From Planctomycetota bacterium (GTDB taxonomy: Bacteria > Planctomycetota > UBA1135 > UBA2386), in assembly GCA_014192625.1 (NCBI GenBank), contig BJHM01000007.1, positions 106,621 to 170,620 on the forward strand: DNA of 64,000 bases. The letters run 5' to 3'. Made by a program: the position numbers and the translations under genes. The first letter of the stretch is position 1, and each line of letters opens with the position of its first letter. This document shows positions 1-10,895 of the stretch, piece by piece. A model generated the notes under the pieces. The model saw only the letters and a program-made list of their open reading frames with translations, ran no database searches and was not told the DNA's origin.

Positions 1-399
1 GTAGAAGAAGGTCCAGTTCCACTGCTTCGCGAGCGCCTTGTATTGGCGTGCGTCAGCGGGCACGACCGTCATGTCGAGGCTGCCCTTCCATCCCCATGCG
101 AACATGACCATCACGATGATCAGTGGCACCACTGTCCACACAACTTCGAGCGGTGTGTTGTGGGTTCTGTTTGATACCGCCGGCTGGTCGAAGGTCTTCC
201 GGCGATATTTGACTACCGAGTAGAAGAGTACGCCGGTGATAAGAACGAAGAAGAAGATGCAGACGACGTATGTGAAGTAGAACAGGTTGTCGACGTGGGA
301 AAACGTCGAGGCCAGCTTGGTCAGCTGCCCATACTGATCGACACCTTCCGCCATTGCGTGCACGGGCTTGGCTGGGTCCTGGAGTAAGTAGGAGATCAC
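1..399 (-). CDS. coxB: Cytochrome c oxidase subunit II, N-terminal part (cut by window edge)
   Basis: Reading the minus strand from a GTG at 399 gives 133 codons that stay open to the window edge. A GAGGACC ribosome-binding sequence lies just upstream. The translation has the two transmembrane hairpin helices of subunit II (about residues 35-62 and 80-100), with the family's NTPLEVVWTVVP and, at the cut end, the AKQWNWTFFY stretch that opens the cupredoxin domain. The CuA ligands would lie beyond the window and cannot be checked. In the oxidase this subunit takes electrons from cytochrome c (or directly from ACIII) and passes them to subunit I. It follows the SCO copper chaperone gene, fitting a joint ACIII-oxidase operon. 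It falls short of the usual ORF cut-offs because it starts with GTG and is truncated. Confidence 0.9.
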   Translation of the reverse strand, partial: MISYLLQDPAKPVHAMAEGVDQYGQLTKLASTFSHVDNLFYFTYVVCIFFFVLITGVLFYSVVKYRRKTFDQPAVSNRTHNTPLEVVWTVVPLIIVMVMFAWGWKGSLDMTVVPADARQYKALAKQWNWTFFY

Positions 400-433
400 G
401 GTCGGTCCTCTGAAGAATCTCGGTGGAGGCAGC

Positions 434-1294
434 TCAAGTGGTCGCTGGAGTAGTGTTCCGCTGCCGTTCGCGGCGGACCATCAAGAAGATCATTGTGGAG
501 ATACCGGCGAGGGTGAGAACTCCGCCGATTCGCATCACCGTCATCGCAGTGACGGTGTAGGTGTTGGTGCGCGAGTCGAAGGTCAGGCAGCTGAGCCTGA
601 TCTTGTCGAGGAAGCTCGCATTCTCGCCTTTGCTGGCCTCAAGGAGTGCAAGTCGCACTGCTTCGGGCTCAAAGCTCAGGCCGGTGATGACGCGGTTGAG
701 TTCGCCCTTTGGCGTCAAGAACATCAGCGCGCCAGGATGGTCGTAGCGATTGTTATGGCCGAGCCACAGGTAGTGGAAGCCAACTGTCTGAGCGAGCGCT
801 TGGATCGATTGCTCTTCTCCGACCAAGAAGCGCCAGCCCTCAGGTCCACCAACGTGATGCAGTTTGTTGAGGAACGTCTGCTTGCGTTGGAAGGCTATCT
901 CGGCGGTTTCACGCGGGTCGATGCTGACGTTGACGAGCTGGTAGTCCTTGCCGGGCACCAGATCAATCTCGTTGATGGCATCGAGCATCCCATGAATCAC
1001 CTGGCCGCACATGTCGGGACACGTGTAGTAGCCGAGCACAAGGATCACGGGGCGATCGCCGGGAAACAGTTGCTTGAACTGGAACGGGTTGCCTCGCTCG
1101 TCCGTGAAACTCAGTTCACGGTCGATCATGGCGCCGACTCTGTTCTCCATCGAAGCCGCCGCCTGAACGATATCGAGTGCCTGTGCAGCCGAGTGCCCGC
1201 CTTCGCCCTGCGCCTGCAGCGCGGGCGTGAAAACGGCGCAGGCGATGGCTAGCACCGCTGCTCTGGCGCTGGTGATTGCAGAACGGCGACTCAC
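434..1294 (-). CDS. SCO1/SenC-family copper chaperone
   Basis: A 286-residue thioredoxin-fold protein of the SCO family, which delivers copper to the CuA site of cytochrome oxidase subunit II. It has an N-terminal signal sequence (about residues 8-28), the copper-binding CPDMC motif (Cys92, Cys96) and the distal ligand His186 in DHPGAL. A C-terminal transmembrane helix at about 250-272 is typical of planctomycete versions. The GTG start overlaps the stop of the upstream gene as GTGA, so translation is probably coupled. The position directly before coxB supports a role in CuA maturation. All metal-binding residues are present. Confidence 0.93.
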   Translation of the reverse strand: MSRRSAITSARAAVLAIACAVFTPALQAQGEGGHSAAQALDIVQAAASMENRVGAMIDRELSFTDERGNPFQFKQLFPGDRPVILVLGYYTCPDMCGQVIHGMLDAINEIDLVPGKDYQLVNVSIDPRETAEIAFQRKQTFLNKLHHVGGPEGWRFLVGEEQSIQALAQTVGFHYLWLGHNNRYDHPGALMFLTPKGELNRVITGLSFEPEAVRLALLEASKGENASFLDKIRLSCLTFDSRTNTYTVTAMTVMRIGGVLTLAGISTMIFLMVRRERQRNTTPATT

Positions 1295-1614
1295 TTGGCG
1301 ACCATTTCCTTCATGACCTGCTCGATCGACTTCTTCGACTTCGAGTCATCGCCTCTGAGGAAGGCTTGTTCGACCGACTTCACATCCATTAGCTCGGTGT
1401 TAGGCAGCAAATCGACCTTCCGATTGCGCTCCTGCGTCAAGACGCGGTCGAATAACGGCATCAGGAAATAGAAGGAGACGAAGAACACAATCGAGGAGCC
1501 GATGAACCAGAGTGCGGTCGGCTTCGCGTCGATGTCCCGCTCGGGGTCGATTGGCTCTGGCCGAGCAGCGCCCTTGCTGGCATGTGCGGAGTGGGTGTGA
1601 GGTGTGTGGCCCAT
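1291..1614 (-). CDS. Small single-pass membrane protein of the ACIII/oxidase operon
   Basis: A 107-residue protein with one transmembrane helix at about residues 34-55. It has a histidine-rich N-terminus (four His within the first 11 residues) and a charged, probably helical C-terminal half. It lies 10 nt after actF and overlaps the SCO gene by 4 nt, so it is part of the same transcript. I do not recognise a named family. Position suggests a structural or assembly role for complex III or the oxidase. That is inference only. Confidence 0.75.
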   Translation of the reverse strand: MGHTPHTHSAHASKGAARPEPIDPERDIDAKPTALWFIGSSIVFFVSFYFLMPLFDRVLTQERNRKVDLLPNTELMDVKSVEQAFLRGDDSKSKKSIEQVMKEMVAK

Positions 1615-1624
1615 GTTGCTACCC

Positions 1625-2932
1625 CTAGAGGTTCTGGAAGTTCAGCGCCTCGGACAGACGCGGGTCGCGGGTTGGGATCAAATTATGTCTGCACATGTTG
1701 ATTAGTGTGACGCTGCCCACAAGGCACAACATGCCTAAGTAACAGGCAGCATCGGTCCACTGCATCCCGTGTAACCAAGTGCTGAGTTGCGCGCCGAATT
1801 GCCCTGAAACTGCCGCGGCGCCGTCTGCTCCCCCTGCATCTGCTCCGTGCGCAGCCATGGCATTGGGCATTATCAAGAATTGCATGTCGATCCAGTGCAG
1901 GACCAACAGGAACACTGCACCAAAACCAAGGGCGTAACCGTTGCGCTTGATATGGCGCGACATCAGGAACGCGAACGGGAATAGGAAGTGACCGAAGATC
2001 AGCATCGTGCCGACCGCGCCCCAACCACCATCTAGGCGTTTGGCAAAGAAGGACGTTTCTTCAGGCAGGTTGGCGTAGCTGATCAGCATGTATTGACTGA
2101 AGTTCGTGTAGGTCCAGAAGACCATGAACGTGAACAACAGCTTGCCGAGGTCGTGGTAGTGCTCGGTGTTGATCGACTCCCGCATGTAGCCCTTCCCCGT
2201 GATCCACTTTGTGAGCAGGATCGTGAAGGCGAAGAAGGCCATGTAGCTGCCTGAGAAGTAGCACACGCCAAAGATCGTGCTGAACCAGTGTGGATCGAGC
2301 GACATGATCCAGTCGAACGATGCGAATGTGATCGACAGCGCGAACAGCAGAATGCCGGGAGCAGCAACGCGCGACATTCGCAATGACAGCGCCGGGTCAC
2401 CTGAGTCATCCTGCTTGAGGGACCAGCGACGGAAGATGAAGGTCAGGCTGAGCCAAATCGTGAAGTAGAGGACCGCGCGGACGCTGAACGCGCCCTTGTT
2501 GAGCCAGCCGTGCTTGCCCAGCAGCACTTCGTCACCCTCATGCGGGTGGGTCCAGTGCTCGTAAAGCTGATCGATACTCAGGTAGATCGGGATGAACAGC
2601 AGCGCCATCAGGGGCAGTGCACCTGCGAGGTTTTCGGCAAAGCGACGAACACCCACGCTCCAGCCGGCGCGCGTGATGTGTTGGACCATGACGAAGAACA
2701 GCGCGCACAGGCAGATGCCAAGCGTGCCCATGTAGGCCGTCAGGTAGCTGAATGCGATGCGGGTCTTGTGCGCCGGATCGCCACCCATGCTGGCGATAAA
2801 GCATGCACCCAAGAGTGCGATGCCAACTACCAACAACGCGTACTTGCCGATGTTGAGAGCGCCGTCTTTGACCCGAATGACGATGTTCGGGGCCAGCTCT
2901 TGAATCGGTGGCGCGGTCAATGTCGCAGACAT
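1625..2932 (-). CDS. actF: Alternative complex III, quinol-binding membrane subunit ActF (NrfD-like)
   Basis: A 435-residue polytopic membrane protein of the NrfD/PsrC family, the second such subunit of alternative complex III. It shows about ten hydrophobic segments, starting near residue 25. Typical ACIII features include [10 protein letters not shown] and the [21 protein letters not shown]-like helix with its conserved Asp and His. The ATG at 2932 is chosen because it lies 2 nt after the actE stop. The longer open frame upstream is only the shadow of actE. In known ACIII structures ActC and ActF sit side by side in the membrane, and ActC has the clearer quinol site. Confidence 0.92.
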   Translation of the reverse strand: [435 protein letters not shown]

Positions 2933-2934
2933 GA

Positions 2935-3564
2935 TTACTGCTTCCCCAGAGTTTGAAGGGCGCGGACGTAGTGAATGATTGCCCAGCGATCTATTACTGT
3001 GATGCGCGCCGCGTAAGAGGGCATCGTGTTCTTGCCGACCGGGCTTGACAACACCTCGAAGATTTCGCCGTCGGTCAGATTGGCGACGCGGTTGTCCTTG
3101 CCCTCCACCACGTGGAAGTTGGGGATCACCACTGGCCAGCGGCGGCCGACCATGCCGTGCGCCTGAGCGCCATTGCCGCCTTGGCCTGAATACCCGTGAC
3201 AAACGGAGCAGTTGATATCGAACCGTTCGCGACCGCGCTCGAGCACTTCGTTGGTCAGCGGCAGTGGGTTCTTCAACCAAGTGCCGTCCACGTTTTTGCC
3301 GGCCTTGTTTGGGTCTGGCATCAGGATCGGATCTGGCAGTGAGCCGCGCGCCACAACCGAGACCCTGCTTTGCGAGTCGGTGACAGGCAGGCGCATCGCG
3401 CGGCCGTCAGCCCAGCCATCGAAGGCAGAAGCCGATTGGGCTTTCAGCTTTGGCTGGAAGTCCATGTCGAGCACCAGGTGCACGGGGGGCGAGGTCGAGG
3501 TGCCGCCACGGCAAGCGAAGAGTGCCAGCGAGGCAACCAATATCATGAGCGTGCGAATCAGCAT
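2935..3564 (-). CDS. actE: Alternative complex III, monohaem cytochrome c subunit ActE (lipoprotein)
   Basis: A 209-residue protein with a lipoprotein signal (LFAC, lipid-bearing Cys18) and one c-type haem motif CSVCH at residues 119-123. A methionine in the NTMPSYA segment (about residue 181) is the likely axial ligand. It is therefore an outer-face cytochrome that passes electrons from the ActA haems onward. It sits between actD (1-nt gap) and actF (2-nt gap), the standard ACIII order. The ATG at 3564 gives the lipobox at the right distance. The longer frame upstream would destroy the signal peptide. Confidence 0.92.
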   Translation of the reverse strand: MLIRTLMILVASLALFACRGGTSTSPPVHLVLDMDFQPKLKAQSASAFDGWADGRAMRLPVTDSQSRVSVVARGSLPDPILMPDPNKAGKNVDGTWLKNPLPLTNEVLERGRERFDINCSVCHGYSGQGGNGAQAHGMVGRRWPVVIPNFHVVEGKDNRVANLTDGEIFEVLSSPVGKNTMPSYAARITVIDRWAIIHYVRALQTLGKQ

Positions 3565-3565
3565 G

Positions 3566-4096
3566 TCAGTCCTCCACGAGCTCCACGTGCTTGCCGCCGA
3601 TGCTCTCCAAAAACTTCTTGGTCTCGGTGCGATCAAACTTCGCGTCCGAAGCCTCGATCGACAGGAAGAACCGATCGTCGGTTGCTCGCTCAATCGTGCT
3701 GTGTGAGAAGATTGGGTGGTGAAGTCGCGGCAGTTTGTTGATGCCAAACATCCCGAACACAGCACCAAAGGCTGACAGCAGGACCATCAGCTCGAAGGTC
3801 ACCGGAATGGTGGACGGCCACCAGTAGGGCTCCTTGCCAGCAACCCACATCGGGTAGTCGACGGCGTTCATCCACCACATCATCAACTGCGCGAGGAAGA
3901 TGCCGGTCGCGCCACAGCAGACCACGAGCCAGCCGAGATGGCTTGGGCCATGCCCCAACGCCTTGTCGATGCCGTGCACCGGGAATGGCGTATGGCTATC
4001 GACGCGGGAGTAACCCTTCTGCGTGGTCTGTTCCGCAGCCTTGTAGATCGCGGCCGCGGAATCAAACTCAGCTACGACGCCCCAGTAGGTTGTCAT
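3566..4096 (-). CDS. actD: Alternative complex III subunit ActD (DUF3341)
   Basis: A 176-residue protein starting MTTYWGVVAEFDS. It has a small soluble alpha/beta N-terminal domain, then two transmembrane helices around residues 55-75 and 100-120, joined by a short loop rich in Trp. This is the ActD/DUF3341 layout. In solved ACIII structures ActD is a cofactor-free peripheral subunit with a two-helix anchor. The start at 4096 lies 4 nt after the actC stop and gives the family's N-terminus. Upstream in-frame codons belong to actC sequence. Confidence 0.9.
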   Translation of the reverse strand: MTTYWGVVAEFDSAAAIYKAAEQTTQKGYSRVDSHTPFPVHGIDKALGHGPSHLGWLVVCCGATGIFLAQLMMWWMNAVDYPMWVAGKEPYWWPSTIPVTFELMVLLSAFGAVFGMFGINKLPRLHHPIFSHSTIERATDDRFFLSIEASDAKFDRTETKKFLESIGGKHVELVED

Positions 4097-4100
4097 AGGA

Positions 4101-5543
<1,443 letters not shown>

Positions 5544-5557
5544 CGTCAGGCTGGGGC

Positions 5558-8500
5558 TTAGGCGAGTTTAGGGTTGGGATTGCGGACGCGGCCGAGATAG
5601 GTCGTGCGCGGCCGAGTGTGCAGCTCTGCTAGCACGCCGTAGTTCAGTGAGCTGCCGCGCAACTGTGCGACGGCGCTGGTCGGTTCGATGATGTTGCCAA
5701 ACGTGATCGCCTGGGTCGGGCATGACTGCGCGCACGCAGGAGTGACGCGGATGTCGTCAGGACCATCGCCCACCTTCTTGTTCGCCATCTTGGCTTGGAT
5801 GCGGCCACCGTTGATGCGTTGCACACAGTATGTGCACTTCTCCATCACGCCGCGGCCGCGCACGGTGACGTCCGGATTGAACGCCATCTTCTTGGTCTCG
5901 GGGACCTGACCCAAGTAGTCGAGGAAGTTGAAGCGACGAACCTTGTAGGGGCAATTGTTGCTGCAGTAGCGTGTGCCGATGCAGCGGTTGTAGACCATGT
6001 CGTTGAGGCCGTCGGCGGAATGCGTCGTAGCGGCGACGGGGCAGACGGACTCGCACGGCGCGTTCTCGCACTGCATGCAGGGAGTCGGCATGTTCGCGAC
6101 TTGCGGGTCGTCAGCCATCTCCAACAGGTCGTTGAAGTTCTTGTTGTGTTTGACATCGGCGACCGAGCTGAAGTAGCGGTCGGCGCGGATCCAGAACATC
6201 TCGCGGTTGTGGGAAACCTGCGTCTTGCCCACCATCGGGATGTTGTTCTCGGCGACGCATGCGATGACGCACGCGCTGCAACCGCTGCAGGCGTTCAGGT
6301 CAATGACCATGCCCCACTGGTAGGGGGACTTCTTCACGTCCTTTTCGCCGCGCGCCGGGTCGAAGCGATCGAGCCAGAGTGACTTGTCCTTGTCTGCTGC
6401 GGTCTTGCCTTCGAGTTTTGCTGCCTGGGCGAGCGGCGACATCATCGGCGCCCAATCTGGCTCGCGCGTGTGCTGCTCCATCGTTGCTTCACGCACAATA
6501 GCGCGACCATTCATCGTGCCTTGGTCTTGCGTGCTTACCAGGCGATAGGTGCCCTTCGCTTTGGCCATGATGCTTGGCAGCAGCCACTGATTTGCGACGG
6601 TACGAAGCGTGAAGGCATCAAAGCCAGTCGTTGCACGATCGTCGGTGCCGCGCGCGACTCGGCATTCTTCGGGGAGCTTGCGGCCCCAACCAAGGAAGAT
6701 GGTCGCGCAGTCGTCGGCGTGACCGGGCAGGATCCACGCCGGAATCTGCAGGCTCAGGCCGCCCACTGTGATCGTCAGCAGGTCACCGTTTTTGATGTCC
6801 TTGTCGCGTGCCGTCTTCGCCGAGATCATCAGGGCGTTGTCCCAAGTCAGCTTGGTCAATGGATCGGGCAGCTCCTGCATCCACGAATTGTTGCCGTAGC
6901 GCCCGTCCCACATTTTTGGGCAAGGCCGCAGCGCCAACTCAAACTCATCCGCCTTCCTGGTGGATTTTGGTGCGAGCGAAAGTGCTGCGTTGTTTACGCC
7001 GCCGACATCGAGCGTGACCGGTTCGGCCGCGAATGCGGAGTTGGGCACCACGCCTTCGTGAAGTGCGCGGCGCCAGAAGGCCTCGAAGTCCGCCGGGTTG
7101 CCGGTCTTGGCCTTCCAATAATCGCGCAGCAGATCGCAGCCGTAGCTGGTGTCGCGCGCGGTGACGAGCGACTCGTAGTTGGGTTGCTGTGCTAGGAACG
7201 CGACGAACTCAAGCGCTGAAACGCCACTGTGCAGCGGCGCGATCATCGGCTGTTGTAGCGACACGGTGCCGTCGTGCGCATGGGCATCGCCCCACGACTC
7301 AAGCTCGTGCGCCATTGGGAAGTGCCACTGGCAGTGCTGACCGGTTTCGTCACGGTGCAGGCCAACGTGAATCGTGTGCTTGGCTTTCTTGTCGTGCAGC
7401 AACTTGCCAAACTGCAAGTCGGCTGGAGCGTCATAGATCGGGTTGGTGCCGATGCAGGCCAGCACTTCAACCTTGCCTTGTTCCAGTGCGGCCGCGAGCA
7501 GCTTGATGCTAGCCACCGAACCGGCCTTCAGCGATTCCGGTAGCGCACCGATGGCTTGCGCGCCCATTGGATGCGTGGTGAAGGTCACCGTCTTGCCGAG
7601 GTTTTCGAGCCGCGCGTTGATCGCGTGCACAATCGCGTGCACCGCGGCTGGCATGCGGGGCCCAGCGACCACGGCGCACTTGCCAAGGTTGGCCAACAGG
7701 TCTGTGGCGATGGCCGCGATATTCTTGTCGTCGCTCTTGTAGGGCGCGAGCGTCTTATTGAGGTCGCTCGTGGCACCGACACCGAGTTGCGCAGCGAGCG
7801 CCATTGCTTGCGCGGCAACACTCGATGGTGTCATGCGGAACCGATGGTCCGCCATCGTGCCGGTTGTCGAGAAGCAACTCTCGTAGACGTAGAGGCGCGA
7901 GATGTCAGCGCCTGGCTTTGGCGCGCGCCGGGTCTTCGCCCAGTCCCTTGCATTGCGCAGGTTGTTGCCATCCAGTGCTAGGAAGTCATTGTCGAACGAC
8001 ACAACCACGCTGGACTTGCTGTAGTCGACGTGCGTCTCGACCGCTTTGCCGAAAGCCGCCTTGGCACCCGCGAGTTCTTCGTCGTGATGCAGCGCGTCCC
8101 ACATGTAAAAGCTGGCTTCCGGGAACGCGTCCCGCGCCTTGCCGATCATCGCGAGCAGCGACGGCGACGAGCTTTTTGGCAGCAGCATGTGCAGCCCGGC
8201 ACCCTTCTTGGCGAGCAGCTCTTTTGCGGTCGTTTCCCAGAACTCGTAGAACGCCGTGAAGGTCTCGTTGGGGTCGTGCGCTGCGTGCTCTGCTGCGCCG
8301 TGCTCTGCTGCGCCGTGTGCCTCAGCATGCGCTTCGCCCTTACTTGGCCCGATCGCCATGTTGCTGCGGCCTGGATCGTAAATCTGCAGCAACTCAGCCT
8401 GCAGGCGTGCATCGCTGCCGCCCAAGCTGCTTGGGTGATCTGGATTGCCCTCGATTTTGATCGGGCGACCATCGCTGCTTTTTACCAGCACGCCGATGCC

Positions 8501-8827
8501 GACGCCGCCGCGAGTGAGCGTGGTGGCATACACCTGCGGGATGCCCGGCTTGTAACCCTCCGGCCGCTTGTTGAACGGCAGGATGTTGGTCACTGGCTTG
8601 CGGCAACTGGTCATGCCTGCAAGCGCGACCGTGGCCGCGACGGCACTCAGGAAGCCGCGCCGCGAAACTGCGTCGGGGGCCTCCGTGATGTCCTCGGGGA
8701 ACTCGCGCGCGACGATCTGCTGGAACTCAGGTGAGTTCTCCAGCTGTTCGAGGCTGCGCCAGTAGGTCACGCCTTGCACAGGGGTTTGATCGGAGATCGA
8801 ACTGGAAACGATGCTGACTTTGCTCAT
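5558..8827 (-). CDS. actB: Alternative complex III subunit ActB (molybdopterin-oxidoreductase-like domain fused to iron-sulfur domain)
   Basis: A 1089-residue fusion. It opens with a Tat-like SRRGFLS signal at residues 55-61. Then comes a long domain of the molybdopterin oxidoreductase fold, which in known ACIII holds no molybdenum cofactor. The C-terminal third is a ferredoxin domain with four Cys clusters: [35 protein letters not shown] and CTYC plus ACAQSC. In the third cluster a Thr replaces one Cys, in line with the [3Fe-4S] centre known from ACIII. A His/Ala/Glu-rich low-complexity insert encoded near 8270-8340 contains a 15-nt direct repeat. The start at 8827 overlaps the actA stop as ATGA. 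The subunit moves electrons from quinol at ActC to the ActA haems. Confidence 0.95.
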   Translation of the reverse strand: MSKVSIVSSSISDQTPVQGVTYWRSLEQLENSPEFQQIVAREFPEDITEAPDAVSRRGFLSAVAATVALAGMTSCRKPVTNILPFNKRPEGYKPGIPQVYATTLTRGGVGIGVLVKSSDGRPIKIEGNPDHPSSLGGSDARLQAELLQIYDPGRSNMAIGPSKGEAHAEAHGAAEHGAAEHAAHDPNETFTAFYEFWETTAKELLAKKGAGLHMLLPKSSSPSLLAMIGKARDAFPEASFYMWDALHHDEELAGAKAAFGKAVETHVDYSKSSVVVSFDNDFLALDGNNLRNARDWAKTRRAPKPGADISRLYVYESCFSTTGTMADHRFRMTPSSVAAQAMALAAQLGVGATSDLNKTLAPYKSDDKNIAAIATDLLANLGKCAVVAGPRMPAAVHAIVHAINARLENLGKTVTFTTHPMGAQAIGALPESLKAGSVASIKLLAAALEQGKVEVLACIGTNPIYDAPADLQFGKLLHDKKAKHTIHVGLHRDETGQHCQWHFPMAHELESWGDAHAHDGTVSLQQPMIAPLHSGVSALEFVAFLAQQPNYESLVTARDTSYGCDLLRDYWKAKTGNPADFEAFWRRALHEGVVPNSAFAAEPVTLDVGGVNNAALSLAPKSTRKADEFELALRPCPKMWDGRYGNNSWMQELPDPLTKLTWDNALMISAKTARDKDIKNGDLLTITVGGLSLQIPAWILPGHADDCATIFLGWGRKLPEECRVARGTDDRATTGFDAFTLRTVANQWLLPSIMAKAKGTYRLVSTQDQGTMNGRAIVREATMEQHTREPDWAPMMSPLAQAAKLEGKTAADKDKSLWLDRFDPARGEKDVKKSPYQWGMVIDLNACSGCSACVIACVAENNIPMVGKTQVSHNREMFWIRADRYFSSVADVKHNKNFNDLLEMADDPQVANMPTPCMQCENAPCESVCPVAATTHSADGLNDMVYNRCIGTRYCSNNCPYKVRRFNFLDYLGQVPETKKMAFNPDVTVRGRGVMEKCTYCVQRINGGRIQAKMANKKVGDGPDDIRVTPACAQSCPTQAITFGNIIEPTSAVAQLRGSSLNYGVLAELHTRPRTTYLGRVRNPNPKLA

Positions 8828-9486
8828 CGGTGGCAGGCAGAGCACTGCGTCGGGGGATTCAACTCGTTCGCATTAAGACGCATTTCGGCAGTAGCGATGC
8901 TCGTGTCCGTTGGCTGCCAATCCATCTGCGTCACCTTTACGCCGGCAGGCCTGATGTGCGGCGCTGCATTGCGATGGCAATCAAGGCACCAGCCCATGCT
9001 CAAAGGCTCGACTTGGCGCACGACTTCCATCTGGTCCACGCGCCCATGGCAGCTAGCACAACCAACGTTTGCGCGCACGTGCACGGCGTGGCTGAAATAT
9101 GCGTAGTCCGGCAACATGTGCACCTTCACCCAGGGGATTGGTGGGTTGTCGCCCTTGCCGTCGCCGTAGTTTGCGCGCAGGAGAGGAAGCAGGCGACTAT
9201 CTGTCTTCACCTGCTTATGGCAGCCCATGCACGTGTCGGCATCAGGCACTGTGGCGTGCGGGCCTTCTTCCACTAGGCGATGGCAATAACGGCAGTCTAG
9301 GCCGAGTTGGCCAGCATGCAGCTTGTGGCTGTAGGCGATTGGCTGGAGCGGCTCGTAACCGACATCGGTGTGTCGCGGCGAGAACCAGAACCAAACAATG
9401 AAGGTTACAGCTAGACCGGAAGCTGCCGAGCCCATGCTGAGCATGGCAGGCACCTTATTGGTCCACTTTGGAAAAAGGACGGTCAA
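8824..9486 (-). CDS. actA: Alternative complex III, pentahaem cytochrome c subunit ActA
   Basis: This 220-residue protein has one N-terminal transmembrane helix (about residues 14-34) and five CxxCH haem sites, with the first Cys at 65, 86, 143, 167 and 215. It is the first gene of the operon. I place the start at a TTG (9486) rather than further upstream. The TTG is preceded at 6 nt by a strong GGAGGGG ribosome-binding site, and it gives the family N-terminus LFPKWTNK. The longer frame from 9567 would add 27 residues unlike the family. The five haems carry electrons from ActB towards ActE. Confidence 0.93.
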   Translation of the reverse strand: MTVLFPKWTNKVPAMLSMGSAASGLAVTFIVWFWFSPRHTDVGYEPLQPIAYSHKLHAGQLGLDCRYCHRLVEEGPHATVPDADTCMGCHKQVKTDSRLLPLLRANYGDGKGDNPPIPWVKVHMLPDYAYFSHAVHVRANVGCASCHGRVDQMEVVRQVEPLSMGWCLDCHRNAAPHIRPAGVKVTQMDWQPTDTSIATAEMRLNANELNPPTQCSACHR

Positions 9487-9633
9487 GTCGTTCCCCTCCG
9501 CGATTCGGGGGTGAGCAAGGGTAAAGAGGCAGTTGTGAACCCGTTCCCGTAAGCCTTTGGGTCGCAAAGACTCAGGGTTCCAAGATGCAGGATTGGGAAA
9601 AACTGCGCTTGGGTCCGGATGGAAAGGGCGAAC

Positions 9634-9662
9634 GTCGTAAAAGATCGAGCCCTTGCGGTCAA
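9634..9662 (-). promoter_or_regulatory. Possible promoter of the act operon
   Basis: On the minus strand a TTGACC (9662-9657) is followed after 17 nt by TACGAC (9639-9634), about 150 nt before the actA start. The -35 matches the sigma-70 consensus well and the -10 only weakly. This 233-nt region between actA and the SGNH gene holds no other gene. Confidence 0.25.
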
Positions 9663-9719
9663 TTTCAGAGTTGTAGAACTCTTAAAGTTTTGGCCACAAT
9701 CGCTGGGAAAAATTGGGCA

Positions 9720-10880
9720 TCAGCGCAGGTGGTTTCGCACAAAATCGACGATTGCAGGTAGCACCGCAGTTTGCGCGCGCGGGTTGGCATGCATGTCCGC
9801 AGGTGTGACCCAGAGACTTTCGGCGCTGAGGGGCTGCAGCACTGGCAGCAGGTCAAGTAAAGGGATTTGTTCTTGCTGGCAGAACGTTGCGAGCATTTTA
9901 TGCAGTTTCGCAAATGGATAAATGCGATTTGCACCAAGCCCTTGGAGAAATGGCCAGACGCTGACCAGCAGCTTGCACTGGTGCGCCCCACACCACTCAC
10001 GCATTGCTATAAGTGACTTCTGTGGAGCACCTTGCTGCCACATCGCTGCATAAGGCTTGTCAGTGCCATAGAGGCCGGCTTTGGTCCCCTCCGCTTCGCC
10101 GATACCTAGCAGGGTGTCCACCCAGGGAAAGTCTGGGTCTAGGTCGAGTTGGCTTTTGCCCACCACCGCAGCGATCCGGTCAAACAACTGCAATCCGGTG
10201 GATTGCGGTGCTGGCCCCATGACGAATAAACCGGAACTGGGAATCAGGTCATTCAGGCAAATCGTGACTAGCACGATGTCTGGCTGGAACGCACCAAAAC
10301 GGGTGCGCAGTCCGCTCTCGTATTCATCGACGGCGAGCGCGCCACTCGCGCCACAGTTGATGGTCCGCACGTCGCCCAGTTCGGGGCGGAGCGCGTTTTC
10401 TAGCAGCCGCACCCAAGTCAGTTCGGCGGGCACCCCCCAGCCAAAGGTGAAGGAGTCACCGATGCAGACAATGCGTCGTTCCGCCGCGGCTTTGTTGTCT
10501 GGCCTGAGCTCATCGCGCTCGCGCAGGCCGTAGCGGTTGATGTTCACTGCAACACAGCCGCGCGCATCAAGCCAATCGCGCCGCAGCACGTCGTTGTCTT
10601 CGTAGCACAGCCAAAATTGCGCGCCGGGAGCAAAGCGGTAGCGCTGCCGCGGCGTCTGATCCGCCGGTAACTCCTCGATGAGGTTCAGTTTTTTGGCAGC
10701 GACCATCGCCGCATCTCCCGGCTTGCCAACAGTGTTGCCATCCGCATCGCGAAAATAGAGCTGACCCAAGTTGCGCGTTGGCTTGCCAAACGTTCGCAGC
10801 AAAAACTCGGCAATGCCAATAGCGGCGCACAGCCCCAGTAGCAGAGTGAGAAGTCGAATGAGCAGGGGGCGCACGGTCAC
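9720..10880 (-). CDS. Membrane-anchored SGNH/GDSL-like hydrolase, copy 1
   Basis: A 386-residue protein with an N-terminal membrane anchor (about residues 7-28) and an SGNH-hydrolase domain. Block I is GDSFTFGWG (Ser143), block III is TICLND, and the catalytic Asp/His pair is ADMH near residue 362. Such enzymes remove or transfer acyl groups on surface sugars and lipids. The gene starts with GTG 15 nt after the stop of a second copy, and the two share the same layout and many motifs. Their location opposite a carbamoyltransferase suggests joint work on one cell-surface or secreted glycan. The substrate is unknown. Confidence 0.85.
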   Translation of the reverse strand: MTVRPLLIRLLTLLLGLCAAIGIAEFLLRTFGKPTRNLGQLYFRDADGNTVGKPGDAAMVAAKKLNLIEELPADQTPRQRYRFAPGAQFWLCYEDNDVLRRDWLDARGCVAVNINRYGLRERDELRPDNKAAAERRIVCIGDSFTFGWGVPAELTWVRLLENALRPELGDVRTINCGASGALAVDEYESGLRTRFGAFQPDIVLVTICLNDLIPSSGLFVMGPAPQSTGLQLFDRIAAVVGKSQLDLDPDFPWVDTLLGIGEAEGTKAGLYGTDKPYAAMWQQGAPQKSLIAMREWCGAHQCKLLVSVWPFLQGLGANRIYPFAKLHKMLATFCQQEQIPLLDLLPVLQPLSAESLWVTPADMHANPRAQTAVLPAIVDFVRNHLR

Positions 10881-10895
10881 TTGCTCATGATGCCA

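Noticed and set aside
2933..3280. N-terminal extension of actF
   Set aside because: The added residues are Arg-rich antisense-type noise over actE; the ATG at 2932 follows the actE stop by 2 nt and gives a normal ActF.
6470..7195. 241-codon plus-strand frame inside actB
   Set aside because: It is antisense to a clear conserved gene and has no family signal.
9487..9567. Longer actA from 9567
   Set aside because: The 27 extra residues do not match the family, while the TTG at 9486 has a strong ribosome-binding site.
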